Part shown: one piece after another, positions 38,955 through 64,000 of the stretch
Layout of the letters: every line of letters begins with the position of its first letter
How positions within the stretch are numbered: the stretch's first letter is position 1
NCBI GenBank assembly: GCA_963693365.1
Contig: CAVNZM010000017.1
Location: 3,844,001 to 3,908,000, forward strand
DNA: 64,000 nt
Direction: 5' to 3'
DNA from: Amoebidium appalachense
Lineage: Eukaryota; Ichthyosporea
Notes under the pieces: generated by a model
The model's input: the letters and a program-made list of their open reading frames with translations, nothing else
Told to the model about the DNA's origin: nothing
Databases searched by the model: none
Translations under genes and position numbers: made by a program

Positions 38955-39442
38955 GGGCATAGGGGGAGGGGAGGGGGAAGGGGGGAACCAACCCACAGAG
39001 AGACCTGAACACACCAGCTCCCTTCAAGACTGTTTGAAGATGAAGACGGGGGATAGTCAATTACAAAATGGATACCGGTAGATAAATACATATTACCTCG
39101 TGTCCTTGCGTGATGGATACCTCAAAGCAGGCGGGAAGCGGAGGGTTTTTTTTCCGCGGGGGGAGGGGGGGATGGCGGGGCGAGGGGGGGAGGGGGGGGG
39201 CAGAGGGGAAGGTGGTGTGTGTGTGTGGGGGGGGGGGGGGGGGGGGAGTCCTAGAGGAAGGTGGTGTGTGTGTGTGTGTGTGTGTGTGTGTTGGGGGGGG
39301 GGGGGGGGGGGAAGAAGGGGCGGGGGAAGGAGAGGGAAGGAGGTGAGTGTGTGGGTGGGCGGGTGGGCCGGGGAAGGGGGGGGGGGGGGGGGGAGGTGTG
39401 TGTGTGGTGTGTGGGTGTGTGGGTGTGTGGGTGTGTGTGTGT

Positions 39443-39489
<47 letters not shown>

Positions 39490-39681
39490 GGGGGTGAAAT
39501 AGACTATTTGAACTTTTTGGCGCACAGCAGTGACAGACAGCAACAGCCATCGGCAAACCAGCTTCAACTTTCGGAAAGTTTACTAGTTTGGTCTCTTTTT
39601 CTGTTCAGAATCTTTTAAGGGGCCGGGGGTTGGAGGGGGAGGGGAGGGGGAGGAATACGGCTTTAGGTCCCGGCGAGAGGG

Positions 39682-39690
<9 letters not shown>
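38955..39690 (+). repeat. Module X, copy 2 (unoccupied equivalent of the TRIM insertion region)
   Basis: Matches 24403-24600 (GAGAGACCTGAACACACC; TGGATACCGGT) and 26130-26310 (TAGACTATTT.AA.TTT; CAGCCATCGGCAAA) without the TRIM. GT and poly(G) tracts occupy the position of the insertion. Confidence 0.7.
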
Positions 39691-39719
<29 letters not shown>

Positions 39720-40739
39720 TGATCACTCAGCTTTATGTTTCATTTTTGTGACTGGCTGTCAGCAGGTTCTGGTTATCTCGGGTCATGCTATTGCCAAAAA
39801 ACAGAATTTCGGATTCCAGAGGCACGCAATGGCCAAAGACCAAAAATCTGAGTTCCAACAGGTGCCGCCTCTACGTGTCCAGCAACACTTGCCGTTTTTT
39901 CTCGTGCGGCAAATAAGAGGACAAGGCAACAGAAACAGCCTGCCAGCTGTTTTACAAGAGTTACAGGAAGTGTGTGAGAAAGGACTGGTGAAGAACGGTA
40001 TACATAGGGTGAAAAGGAGTAGAAACAAATAGCCGATCATAAGCCGCTTGAAGGTCAATAAAATGCAGCATCCGAGAGGGCCGGCAAAGTAATGATTAAT
40101 GAAGGTAGTAGAGTTCAAAGAACTTATCAGCGGCCAATATGGCACACCCGAGGTGGTTGGTCGGTGGGATGAAAAAGCACGAGGCTAGGTTTCCTTGCTC
40201 AACAGGATTTCTGATCTATAGTAATAAATTGCATCATCGGACTGGCAAAGACGAAATGCAGGTAAGAGAACGCTTCAAGATCTTAGGAATTACTGTAAAA
40301 GAAAGCACAGAAATTCTTGCTTGCCCTTTCTTGGGGAGAAAAGGAAACCCCATCACCGTTTTCCTCAAACAACTGCCAGGCTCAACATGTGAAGGGCCAG
40401 AATTTTGCTTTAGAAGGTCAAGATCTTTTATACAAACACAGCTGTTGCCTTCTTCTGGTAAGCTTTTAATAACTCTCTAGCGTAAGATTACTAGCTTGCG
40501 CTGAAGATTTTTTTTTTTGGGTGTACCTTGGAGTAGCTGATACTGAACTTGCGCACATCAGAAGGCGGTAAATCTCAGTGTACACATGTGCACACACACT
40601 TGAAACCTTGCAATCTAATTCACAAAACAAACAATTAACACAGCATCTACTTTCTACTCGGCACCCAGTAAAGCACCGCGAACTCTCCTCTGTTAGCAAA
40701 GGTTAGGTGTGGTGACTCACCATGTTGCAGTTCGTTTGC

Positions 40740-41183
40740 TCATCCACCGGCTGGGTTTTTATATTTGGCAGCAACCCCGGGAAGGGGAGGCACGGGAACG
40801 TTGGAGCCCATCAGCTGCGACCTGGCCAAGTCGATCAGCTTGTCTTGTACTGCAAGCTGTCCAACGACCAGCAGCTTCTCCACCTCAGAACATAAGCGTT
40901 GTGCCTCAGCATCGAGACGTCGTGCTTCGGCCATTGTTTCCGCAGTTTTCCGAAATGCACCTTGCTGGTTGCTAATCAGCTGCAACACGCCAAGTAACTC
41001 CTCCTGGGACATCTGCAGGGAACAAAAATAAGTGCTCCTCGAGGGAGGGGCTCTATTGTATGGACTTGTGGCAAACGAAAGAAACATCTTCTCCCCTGCA
41101 ACCACCCATCGGATGCTCCTACCCTTTCATCCAAATCGCCGTACACGAGGGTAATCACGGATTTAGTCGGGTTACCGTTCGTA
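40740..41183 (-). CDS. Coiled-coil protein, last exon(s)
   Basis: Exon 41012-40740 starts right after a CCCTGCAG acceptor and encodes 90 residues to TGA. A helical, heptad-like stretch includes RRLDAEAQRLCSEVEKLLVV, and the tail is Pro-rich (VPVPPLPGVAAKY). A probable preceding exon, 41183-41123 (ending VITLVYGDLDER, donor GG|GTAGGA), joins in phase 0 to MSQEELLGVL. Alternatively the Met at 41012 is a true start. No known family was recognised; it is presumably a small cytoplasmic coiled-coil protein or the tail of a larger one. Confidence 0.5.
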
Positions 41184-41289
41184 CTATAGTATTATGGCCA
41201 AAGAACAGGGCTTTTAAACTTTATCCACGGGCATCCGCAGCGAAAGCCACCTGTGTTTGCATGTGTGTATTACAATGTATGTGAGTGTG

Positions 41290-41898
41290 TCCCAGGTGTA
41301 TTCTTCCAAAGATTTGTGGCCCCAAAGTTTGATGCCTGATGTTTACCTGTAGCCGGGCCTTGTACTCGTTGTGGACGTGTATACAGGGGTCATTTTGACC
41401 TGTTTATCATGTTTATGCCTGCCCCCCTCCCCCCCCTCCCCCCTTCCCCCCTCCCTCCCCCTTTCCCCTCCTTCTGCCCCGTCCCCCCCAAAACCTCTCG
41501 ATCCCCCACGTGCTCGTCGGTTGCTACTTGATAAGAAACTTTGATAAAAACAAAGAAATGAGGAGCAAAAAGGACACCGCGAGGTGCCACATAAAAGAAA
41601 CTTTGATAAAAGAAAGAAAAGAGGAGGAATAAGGACACTGGAAGCAAAATGAATTAAAGTGGAAAACTGGTGGGTACTAATATTAAATAATGATTTAAAG
41701 CGGCTGTGTGGGTGGATGAGCAGGTGGTAGTCTTGGTGATGGTGAGAGAAGGGAGTGAGGGGGGGGGGGGGGGGGGGGGGGTTGTGAATCTGGTGTGTGA
41801 GGGTTCGTGTGTGAGTGTTCGTGTGTGTATTCGTGTGTGTTCGTGTGTATGCATGAGTGTGTGTGCATGTGTGCGTGCGTGCATGCGTGAGTGCGTGC

Positions 41899-41948
<50 letters not shown>

Positions 41949-41974
41949 CAGTGTGTGTCTGTGTGTGTCTGTGT

Positions 41975-42041
<67 letters not shown>

Positions 42042-42042
42042 G

Positions 42043-42133
<91 letters not shown>

Positions 42134-42240
42134 GGCGTCTAACAGTTTGGGTATCGGAAGGTGCTGTTAGCGACCACTTTGTCACCGTAGCATGGTATAT
42201 CAGACTGAAGGAAAAAGACACTGTAGGGAGAGCCTCCCTC
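41290..42240 (+). repeat. Repeat family W, copy 2
   Basis: As copy 1, with an internal duplication of AAAAGAAACTTTGATAAAA and a much longer (GT)n tract (about 41900-42131). Confidence 0.65.
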
Positions 42241-42411
42241 CCTCCCTTCTCCCCTCCCACTTGACCTGTTCTCTCTTCTCGCTGGCTTCTCTCTCTTTCC
42301 CTCCCTCCCTCTCTCTCTCTCTCTCCCCCTCTCCCGCGCCCCCCCTGCCCCCCCCCCCCCTCTCCCCTCCCCTTCACCCCCTCCCACCCCCTCCCCCCCC
42401 TCTCTCTCTTG

Positions 42412-42463
<52 letters not shown>

Positions 42464-42594
42464 CCTCCCTCCCTCCCTCCCTCTCTCCCTCCCTCTCTCT
42501 CTCTCTCTCTCTAGATCTCTCTCCCTAGATCTCTCGCTCGCTCGCTCGCTCGCTCGCTTGCTCGCTTGCTCGCTCGCTCTTCGAGGCTCTCTAT

Positions 42595-42631
<37 letters not shown>

Positions 42632-42840
42632 CATCCCTTTCTGAGACTCCCTCGCTTGCGCGCAGCATCCTCTCGCTCTCTCCCTCTGACCTCGCTTTCT
42701 CGAGCTCGATCTCTCTCTCTCTCCCCCCCCCCCCCCCCCCCCCCCTGAGATCTCCCCCCTCTCTCCGCTTCTCTCTTAAGCCTCTCTCTCGCTTTTCCCA
42801 CACCCCACCGTCCTCTTTTCCCTCCCTCTTCTCCCTCCCC
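42240..42840. repeat. (CT)n/(CTCG)n and poly(C) tract
   Basis: CT, CCCT and CTCG repeats with poly(C) runs (42597-42628, 42723-42745). It matches the position of the CT tract in block 1. Confidence 0.85.
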
Positions 42841-42862
42841 TCTCACTCCATAGGTACCCTAC

Positions 42863-42937
42863 CAAGGTAGCAGTGTGAGTGCGATTCTGTGAAGTCATGC
42901 ATAAATTCATCTATATTTATGATCCCGTTCTCACTCC
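42863..42937 (-). CDS. Orphan exon encoding part of an EF-hand
   Basis: Acceptor TGCAAAG, 75 nt in phase 2-in/1-out, donor CTTG|GTAGGG. It encodes SENGIINIDEFMHDFTESHS. The order S.NG.I..DEF..F fits EF-hand loop positions 3 to 12 plus the exiting helix; the first Asp would come from the preceding exon. Nothing else of the gene was found, so it may be a gene fragment carried by the duplication. Confidence 0.4.
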
Positions 42938-43189
42938 CTTTGCAACGAATTCCCCCCCCCCCCCCTCCCCCCTCCCCCTGGGGCCCCGGGCCCTTCCCCC
43001 CTCCTTCCCTTAAACACACACACGGACAAACTGCAGGTCGACCCTGCAGTTCCTTTCCCCACGGGTTTCCTTGACTAAGACCTGACAGCCGAGTAACTTG
43101 CAAGGCCTTCTATCACATGGTCCAGCAACAATCATGATACATCACACATATATATAGAGGGGGGAAGGGGAGATAGGGGGTAAAAAACG

Positions 43190-44019
43190 TATAAATTCAG
43201 GCACATACTATCATTTGCAGGGGGAGGAGGAGGATTGAGGGGGGGAGGGGGGGGGGGGGGAGGGGGAGGGGAGGGGAGGGAGGGGGGGGAGGGGGGCGGG
43301 GGGGAGAGCATAACCGGGTGGGTGGGCACTGCCAGAGAGGTGTGATGGTGAGTGGCTCGTTGCTTCTGTACGTGTGAAGGGGGAGGGGGTGGAAAGGGGG
43401 AAAGGGGGGGGCGGGGAGGGAAAGGGAGGGGGGGGGGGGAGGGGAGGGAGAGGGCGGGCGGGGGGGGGGGGGGGGAGGGGGGATGTCCTCACTATATGTT
43501 CCCGCTTCATTCTCTGATATACAAATAAGCCAGAACCTGGCCGCTCACCAACCTATGCCAAATATTCCAAATGCTTGTATACCGATAGATGTATGTGCAC
43601 ACGACTCACATGTTAAAATCCTTTCTGCACTTTGACCAGTTAATCCAGCCAAGCTCGGCAATGCATATAGCTGATGACCGTGATGCAATAACTAATTAGT
43701 ACTACGGACGATTCTAGAAATACGCACATGTTCACGGTTGTCATATGTGACACGTTGCTATGCAGTCTAAGAAAGGAACTAGAGGGTTCTTCACACAAAC
43801 GTTACCGGCGTAACGCGTGCACACTGGGAGTGCAACAAACGCGTAGCTGGCAAATACGAATTCAGCACCTTGCAGAATGGCGTAACTTGATGGAATGCAG
43901 AGTGCACGTGGGTTTTTGTGCACGTTAGTGCATACGATTGCTGGCTGCATGTCTTCGGTGCATGTTAGGGACACAACCCCTTGCTGGTAACATATGCCCC
44001 GTGTCAATTTGGCCCGCAA

Positions 44020-44057
<38 letters not shown>

Positions 44058-44260
44058 AGGGGGGGTGGAGAGGAAAAAAAAAAACTGGGTTGGGGGGGGG
44101 GGGAGGGGGGGGGGGGGGAAGACTCGCATATTTTGATATTTGCAAAACGGTAGACAACCCGTCAATCACACACACACATCACCAACCCATCCTTTCACCC
44201 AAACCCCAAAACACAAAAGAGGAAGCAGAATTAGTAGTCAACGACTTATTACTGTAGACC
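43190..44260 (+). repeat. Module Z, copy 2
   Basis: Matches 29030-29945. Shared segments include CAGGCACATACTATC, ACCGGGTGGGTGGGCA, TGTATGTGCACACGAC, GACACGTTGCTATGCA, TGTCTTCGGTGCATG and GCAAAACGGTAGA.AACCC. The copies differ mainly in the length of G, GT and CA tracts. Confidence 0.75.
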
Positions 44261-44849
44261 ATGCATTGGGGTACACAACCTGAGATCTCAGACGGACAGA
44301 TTTTCAAAGCATCCACAGACATTCCCACAAAGCGGCATGTGTATACGCGCATATGCGAGTGTGTTTGGGGGGTATTTGTGGGATGCGCATGCGCCTGTCA
44401 CTGCGTGTGTGTTCGTACACATATGAACATGCTAAGCAGAACCTGTGCACACATGTGTTTTCCGCGTGCGAGGGCGTGTGTGTGTGCGTGTATGTTCGTC
44501 TGTGTGTGTGTGTGTGCGTGCGTATGTGCTTGTGGGCACACACGCATACGATGTGTGTGTCTTGTGTGCACGTGTATGTGTAAGTAAATTTTTTTTTGGG
44601 GGTGTGTGTTTTTGGTGTGTGTGTGCGTGCGTGCCCATGTTTGCGCCCGTGGGTACGTGTGTGCATATGTGTGCCGGCACGTGTGGGCGGGTGCCTGTGA
44701 CTTACCTAATTTTGGACTGGCTGTGCCACAAAACAGAGTCCATATATAGGCGTGCCTGGATGCATGCCATGCGTTTGCACCGGCTACAAGTTGTACTTTT
44801 GTTAATGCCGCTGTGCAATGGTCGAGCACAAAAAGGCAGCACACACTTC

Positions 44850-45080
44850 GAAGCCAAAACATTTCGACAAAAAGAAACTGCAAAATCGGAATGGCTGCAA
44901 ACCAGGCCACACTCCTGGTGTGCACATGTTGTAATGGGTCATCCCATGCCTTGTGCAACGTGGTACAGATTTATGGCCCCAAAATGTGATGCCTAAGGTT
45001 TACCTGTAGGGCCGTGTGGTCGTGGTGGACGTGTGTTTAGATATGCATTTGATCTTATGCCACGCAATTTATGCCTGCCT
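44850..45080 (+). repeat. Repeat family W, copy 3 (short)
   Basis: Shares GGCTGCAAACCAGGCCACAC, GTGCACATGTT..AATGGGTCAT, TTTACCTGTAGGGCCGTGT and GGACGTGT with the other copies. It stops at a poly(C) run (45083-45167). Confidence 0.6.
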
Positions 45081-45082
45081 GC

Positions 45083-45118
45083 CCTCCCCCCTCCCCCCCC
45101 CCCCCCCTCCCCCCCCCC

Positions 45119-45169
<51 letters not shown>

Positions 45170-45199
45170 CCTGGCCCGACCCAAACCCTCGGGCCCCAC

Positions 45200-45278
<79 letters not shown>

Positions 45279-45362
45279 TGTGTGTGTGTGTGCTGTATAC
45301 AGTGCGTGCATGCATGCATCATCAGTGTGCGAGCATTGTACATGCGTGCGTGCGCGCGTGTG

Positions 45363-45419
<57 letters not shown>

Positions 45420-45425
45420 ACGTAT
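45083..45425. repeat. Poly(C), (GT)n and (GTGC)n tracts
   Basis: C runs at 45083-45167, (GT)n at 45203-45292, then about 14 GTGC units near 45343-45418. The tetranucleotide alternates purine and pyrimidine and is Z-DNA prone. Confidence 0.9.
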
Positions 45426-45956
45426 GTGTGTGGCAGATTGTTTTGAACTGTGGCTGTGTGAGTATGGGTGTGGTATCGGTGTAGGGTTCGGTTGTTGATC
45501 AATGAATTGACGATAACATATATGCTACTGCAGGTCGGTTTATTTTTAGGTGCATTTGGAGACAAGGCTTTCATTAATGTGTTTCACGGTTATTTGGTCT
45601 TTGTTGGTCGTATTACATCTCATAGCCTTGCATTTTAGACTGCATCTGATCACACGGAACTATACACAGGTTACAAAACACCTGTCAACACATGTACAGA
45701 GTCTTGCACAGGCCTTACTTGAAAGAATCAAGCCCCACAGACATTCGTATCGGAAGCTAAATTGGACTTCACAGTTCGTAGCACTACCACGAACGCAAAG
45801 AATGATTACTACTGCCTAGCTGTGCCTGCACTTGTAGACTAAGTACGATAACGGAGGATACAGCAATGTTCACATGCAGAATGAATTGCTGTGTCCTATT
45901 TTCCCCTCCATAAAACAAAGATAAGATATGCAACTACCAAAGAGAAACGTGCACGA

Positions 45957-47024
45957 TTACACCCTCACTGCCTGGGTGCTGGCCTGGGCCTTTGCCTTAT
46001 TACTGATGGCCCTGCTGGCCTTGAGGCCCACCACCAGCAGCACGATGGGGGCCACGTTGCACAGCGTGTGCACGCCCTTGCTCATGTTGGCCACCCCGAC
46101 AGCCGGAATCACTGCCGAGGCGCCAGCCATGGCGCCAAACACGCAGGCCCACAGCAGCGAAAGCACCAGCGTCAGCTTCTTGAACCCGGCCGTGGGCCAC
46201 ACAGTGCGCGGCGTGCTTTCCATGGCGATCTGGCGGGCAAAGGGGAAGCCCAGCAGGATGGAAAGAAAGGCGGCCACGGCCTGTGTGCCGTTGACCACTA
46301 CCATGGTGTAGTTGTTTGCAATGTCTTTGGTGTCGGGCCCCGACAGCGCCAACACCAGCAGCGCGGCATATGCGGCCAGCTGGGCCACCAGCATGATGCG
46401 TGGCCACGTGAGGATGGTGTGGCGCACGGCCCAGCGGTAAAGGTCGATGGCCAGAATCGCAGCCACCAGCCCCGTACCGGCAACCATCGCCCAGGTGGTG
46501 CTTTGTGGCTGCACGAGCGCCACCACAATGAACGGCCCAAAGTCGCGCACCTTGTAGAAGAGGCGAGACAGCCGTGATGTTTCGTTTGTGCTGCCAGTGC
46601 TTATAGAGTTGTCACTCGAGATGCTTTGGTCGTGTGTGTGTTTGTCGGTACTGTGCTCCGGTTCAAAAGCGGGAGGGGCTGCCTGAGAATAGTAATAAGC
46701 GGGAGCCGGGGGAGAGTACTCTGGAGCGGGCTGATACTGGGGTGAGCTGGATGGCTGAGAGTAGTATGTGGGCACATATTGGCTAGGGGTGGACGTGGGC
46801 TGCACATGTTCCGGGTAGGTGTAGCAGGTGGTGGGTGGAGTGGCAGGCTGGGGGTAGGCAGCTGAAGGGTAGTTTGGGGGCGGGATTTCTGGCTGATAGC
46901 TGTCGTGGTAGCGGGGCGTCTGGCGAGGCGCATTCGGAGGTGGGGATGCGCGGGTTTGTTGAGTGCGTGTGCTGCTGGTGGCTGCCTCGGCAGCGAGCCC
47001 AACAACGGTACGGATGATCCCCAT
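45957..47024 (-). CDS. Intronless multi-pass membrane protein, copy 2
   Basis: 355 residues, the same length as the plus-strand copy at 21343-22410. The Met at 47024 is used rather than the upstream in-frame Met at 47105 because it matches copy 1 (MGIIRTVVGLAAEAATS). Differences are concentrated in the first ~150 residues (for example PPPNAPRQ against PPSTRQ; EQSISSGNSAKTGS against DQSISSDNSISTGS). From the first membrane segment on, only about two residues differ (HTILTW/HTIPTW; TQAVAAF/TQAAAAF). Topology is as in copy 1. Its TATA box is at RC of 47123-47132. The family is not recognised. Confidence 0.85.
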   Translation of the reverse strand: MGIIRTVVGLAAEAATSSTRTQQTRASPPPNAPRQTPRYHDSYQPEIPPPNYPSAAYPQPATPPTTCYTYPEHVQPTSTPSQYVPTYYSQPSSSPQYQPAPEYSPPAPAYYYSQAAPPAFEPEHSTDKHTHDQSISSDNSISTGSTNETSRLSRLFYKVRDFGPFIVVALVQPQSTTWAMVAGTGLVAAILAIDLYRWAVRHTILTWPRIMLVAQLAAYAALLVLALSGPDTKDIANNYTMVVVNGTQAVAAFLSILLGFPFARQIAMESTPRTVWPTAGFKKLTLVLSLLWACVFGAMAGASAVIPAVGVANMSKGVHTLCNVAPIVLLVVGLKASRAISNKAKAQASTQAVRV

Positions 47025-47122
47025 ATTGGTGGATTTGTAAGTATGTCCGGTTGAACTGTGTTGTTCGTACAAGAAGAAGTGTTGTTTGAAATCGTGACTG
47101 ACCAACTTTTGATCAACGTCCT

Positions 47123-47158
47123 TTTTATATACCTATCAGAGAAATTATGACAACCAAT
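47123..47158 (-). promoter_or_regulatory. TATA and CCAAT elements of membrane protein gene copy 2
   Basis: AGGTATATAAAAAGG on the minus strand (RC of about 47120-47134) lies about 100 nt upstream of the ATG at 47024. ATTGG (RC of CCAAT at 47154-47158) lies about 25 nt further upstream. Confidence 0.65.
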
Positions 47159-47257
47159 CATTATTCGCGCGGTGTTTACCCGAATGGCCATATTCTATTG
47201 GTAGATCTGGATAGTACAAGATGAAATCTACATTCATTGGCTGTTTGTCGCACGGCA

Positions 47258-47347
47258 TTACATTCCAAGATCCAACTCGTCATCTGCGACCTGGCGGCCG
47301 AAACGCCGGCCGCCCGGCAGCCCGGCGCGGATCATGAAGCGCGCGCA
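47258..47347 (-). CDS. Possible terminal exon, inverted counterpart of 20948-21068
   Basis: After a GGCTGCGCAG acceptor the exon reads CARFMIRAGLPGGRRFGRQV then ADDELDLGM and TAA. Its end resembles FGRRAADD in the plus-strand counterpart. It is either the tail of an upstream gene that was duplicated with the membrane gene or a conserved GC-rich regulatory segment. No further exons were found. Confidence 0.35.
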   Translation of the reverse strand, partial: CARFMIRAGLPGGRRFGRQVADDELDLGM

Positions 47348-47391
47348 CTGCGCAGCCTTTACCCGTAGCACATGGCATTCACAAACACGCA

Positions 47392-47397
47392 CGCACG

Positions 47398-47490
<93 letters not shown>

Positions 47491-47606
47491 ACACACACAC
47501 CCACACACACCCACACACCCACACACCCACACACACACGCACGCACACACACACTGTCACACACACACATACACACACAAACACACACACGCACGCACAC
47601 ACGCAC

Positions 47607-47685
<79 letters not shown>

Positions 47686-48135
47686 CACACGCGCACACAC
47701 ACAAGCACACAGCAATACGCTCATCACGCATGGCACACCCCGTGACACATCATGGTACGTACACGCACGTGACGTGTACTCTCGTCTGTACTCTCGTCGA
47801 GTCGCACACATCGTAAAAAAATTCACGAGTACTACTGACCACGAGGGCATTCTTTACTTGAACCCTATTTTAATAGAATAAGAACCACCATCACACATAC
47901 ACACACACACACATCCATAATAACTTTATTAAAACCACAAATGTGCGTGCACACACCGTAAACACATGCATGCACTTGAACGCTAAGCCTTGCGCAAGCG
48001 CACACACGTATGTAATAAAGCATATATCACACATACACACATACACACAAACACACACACACACACACACACGTGGGCACACACACACACATGCACCCGC
48101 ACCCGCGTGCACTGTCACACACTTAGGCACATAGT
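47392..48135. repeat. (CA)n/(CG-interrupted) and (GA)n microsatellites
   Basis: CA repeats with CCCACA and CACG variants at 47392-47655, (GA)n at 47655-47690, and further CA-rich DNA at 47890-48120. No gene. Confidence 0.85.
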
Positions 48136-48890
48136 GATCAATAGATATCGATACACAAATTACTAACCAATAGCCCCCGTCGTCATATCCGCATCACTCC
48201 ATGTATCAATTCCTCTGCAGAAGTACACTGTTGTACTAGTTCGTAGGCAGCACATACACAGTCCTTTTATTCGAGTGCAGAATTTAAGACCACAACTTCT
48301 TGGTCAGTGCCTAATTTGTCATTGAGCCCTGATTCAACACGTCCCAACGATGTCGTAAAAGCAAGTGCCTTGTGGCAGATTGATTATCAACATGACATGC
48401 ACTTACGCGATACACACTGCACCTGGTCGAGAAAACAAAAAACGGAACGTTTATCTATTGTAGCATGCAGATAGAAGTCGAGTTATGGCACCGAGAACAA
48501 GGCCGGGGGAGGGGGGGGGAAGGGGGGGTAGATGGTCAATGATATTAACATACTCACTTACATCAAAGGTGATTGTGAGCCCCAGTACAAAAGGCGACAA
48601 TACATACATCTGCTACTTAGGGTGGTAAAAACAAATATTCGTATCAATCCTGCAACTATACAGTCACACAAACACCTGCCTTCAATAACCGCACCAACAC
48701 TCATCTTTTGCCATACTTTCAGGTAAACAAGCAGTGAGATCTCATTCCTTTCAGAAAATATGCCACAATTATTATTGTCACATTCACATATCAAAGCACC
48801 TTCATATCTCATGGAGTCATGCATGGCATTATCAAGAGACAACCCTACTATTATCCCATTCAGTATATCACATACACGATATATCTACAT
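48136..48890. other. Unique DNA downstream of INTS1
   Basis: AT-rich, without microsatellites except a short G-rich patch (48505-48530). It should contain the INTS1 3' UTR, just below 48891. I see no other supportable gene. Confidence 0.5.
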
Positions 48891-63106
<14,216 letters not shown>

Positions 63107-63737
63107 CTGCAAAAAAAAACAAAAAAACAAAAAAAAAAAACACTTGTCAGGAACAAAATCATGCAACCCTTTTCTTTCCTCCCCCCCTCCTCCCCCTCTT
63201 CCTCCCTTCTCCCCTTACCAAAAGAAAGAAAAAGGAAAAGAAGAATAATGAAACCACAACCTCACTGCCTAACACGTAGACAAGCACACCACTACCACCG
63301 TGGCAAGGAGAACCTCAACCAACACCATGCCTGCTCCCTCCAACCACCGGTTTCCATTGATACCCATTGCGGCTTGTAGCCATTATCTATCGCTGCAGCA
63401 GTGGTGTATATACAATAAGCCCGCCAAACACTTCGATGCCCAAAACAAAAAACTAATAAACAAACAAACAAACACAACGCTGCAAAAGAATGAACAAAGG
63501 CCTTATTCCTACATCTAGGGAGCCACGGATGTGTTACACGATATGGTTAATGGCAAAGCTCACTTGCACCACAAGCGCCAAAACGAAGGACGTAACCAGA
63601 GGGGTTCAACTTTCTTCTCTCTTCTGTCCTCTACTCTTATTTGAAGCTATCGTCAGGATATAAGATGAAAAACAAAAATCCTAAATCCAGATAAGAGAAA
63701 TGGTATAATTCGGCATTTAAGGAGACTTGGGCGCTAG
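63107..63737. other. Probable INTS1 intron
   Basis: Upstream of the acceptor at 63107 (poly-T, GCAG). No convincing exon was seen. Small open segments on the minus strand (for example near 63330 and 63390) have weak splice signals. Confidence 0.5.
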
Positions 63738-64000
63738 TTTCTCAGAGAATGAGGTGGACAACCGGGGACGAAAATGAAAATTCTATTATAAAGTGGGGGG
63801 TACTTAGTTGGTTTGAAAAGGTGACATCCTTTGAAAATATCTGGTTCTACCCTCTGTATAATTGCTTATGCTAAGAAGATCAGAAAGGGTAAACGAGATT
63901 TTTTCCCGGGATGCCAGCTTTCCAAACTAAATAATTACCCCCCACTTTATATTCGAAATTTCGTTTTCGTCCCAAGTTTTCTACCTCGTTCTCTGAGGAA
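63738..64000. mobile_element. MITE-like element with about 84-bp terminal inverted repeats
   Basis: 63738-63821 and 63917-64000 are inverted repeats at roughly 80-85% identity, sharing TCAGAGAA.GAGGT, GGGACGAAAA.GAAA and TATAAAGTGGGGGGTA. The core between them is about 95 bp, with no ORF. The right end coincides with the window edge, so the terminus and target duplication cannot be checked. Confidence 0.65.

Larger units (their letters stand above)
37461..44260 (+). repeat. Segmental duplication block 2
   Basis: Collinear with 23780-29945: palindrome element 37461-37939, module X 38955-39690 (no TRIM), module Y 40262-40460, CT tract 42240-42840, module Z 43190-44260. It contains two copies of repeat family W that block 1 lacks. 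Confidence 0.75.

Noticed and set aside
43031-43053. AACTGCAGGTCGACCCTGCAG, resembling a cloning polylinker (PstI-SalI)
   Set aside because: Only about 12 bases match a vector linker and the flanks are host-like repeats. Most likely a chance short palindrome, not contamination.
45891-46577. Plus-strand ORFs over membrane gene copy 2 (and similar ones over 21.2-22.4 kb)
   Set aside because: Antisense or out-of-frame shadows of the membrane protein genes. Only the frame shared by both copies is supported.
48268-48376. Minus-strand open segment ALAFTTSLGRVESGLNDKLG followed by a stop and AATAAA
   Set aside because: Looks exon-like but has only a weak CAAG acceptor and no upstream exons. Left out as too speculative.

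Overview
The window is nuclear DNA of a eukaryote. Two long genes are split into many short exons with GT-AG introns, promoters carry TATA and CCAAT boxes, and non-coding DNA is crowded with (CA/GT)n, (CT)n and unusually long poly(G)/poly(C) runs. An Integrator subunit 1 homologue, a Cache-type class III adenylate cyclase and secreted Cys-rich/lectin proteins suggest a unicellular eukaryote, perhaps a holozoan protist. The sequence alone does not fix the species.

Layout. (1) 335-11765 (+): adenylate cyclase with at least 17 exons, 5' end outside the window: extracellular Cache-like domain, one membrane helix, cyclase domain, C-terminal helical tail. (2) 14820-17907 (-): three-exon secreted protein with two ricin-type beta-trefoil lectin domains around a TSP1-like Cys-rich module and a Ser/Thr/Pro-rich tail. 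(3) 21343-22410 (+) and 45957-47024 (-): two nearly identical intronless multi-pass membrane protein genes in inverted orientation, flanking about 23.5 kb. (4) Between them, repeat-rich accessory DNA: two collinear diverged blocks (23.8-29.9 kb and 37.5-44.3 kb), two copies of an element built from AGAATTATTCTGC palindromes, a terminal-repeat retrotransposon in miniature (TRIM) with a Copia-like half-tRNA primer site, a three-copy repeat family, a decayed ORF, an intronless secreted Cys-rich protein gene (34579-35310) and several partial minus-strand gene fragments. (5) 48891-63106 (-): 20 exons encoding the C-terminal ~875 codons of INTS1; the 5' part lies beyond the window. (6) 63738-64000: a MITE-like terminal inverted repeat element at the window edge.

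The genes do not form an operon-like unit. The cyclase belongs to cAMP signalling, INTS1 to snRNA/RNA polymerase II transcript processing, and the two secreted proteins probably to the cell surface or exterior. The most distinctive features are the TRIM, the palindromic-iteron element, an intronic minisatellite derived from the cyclase's own 5' splice site, an inverted duplication of an INTS1 exon, and a phase-compatible duplicated INTS1 exon that could be a cassette exon.
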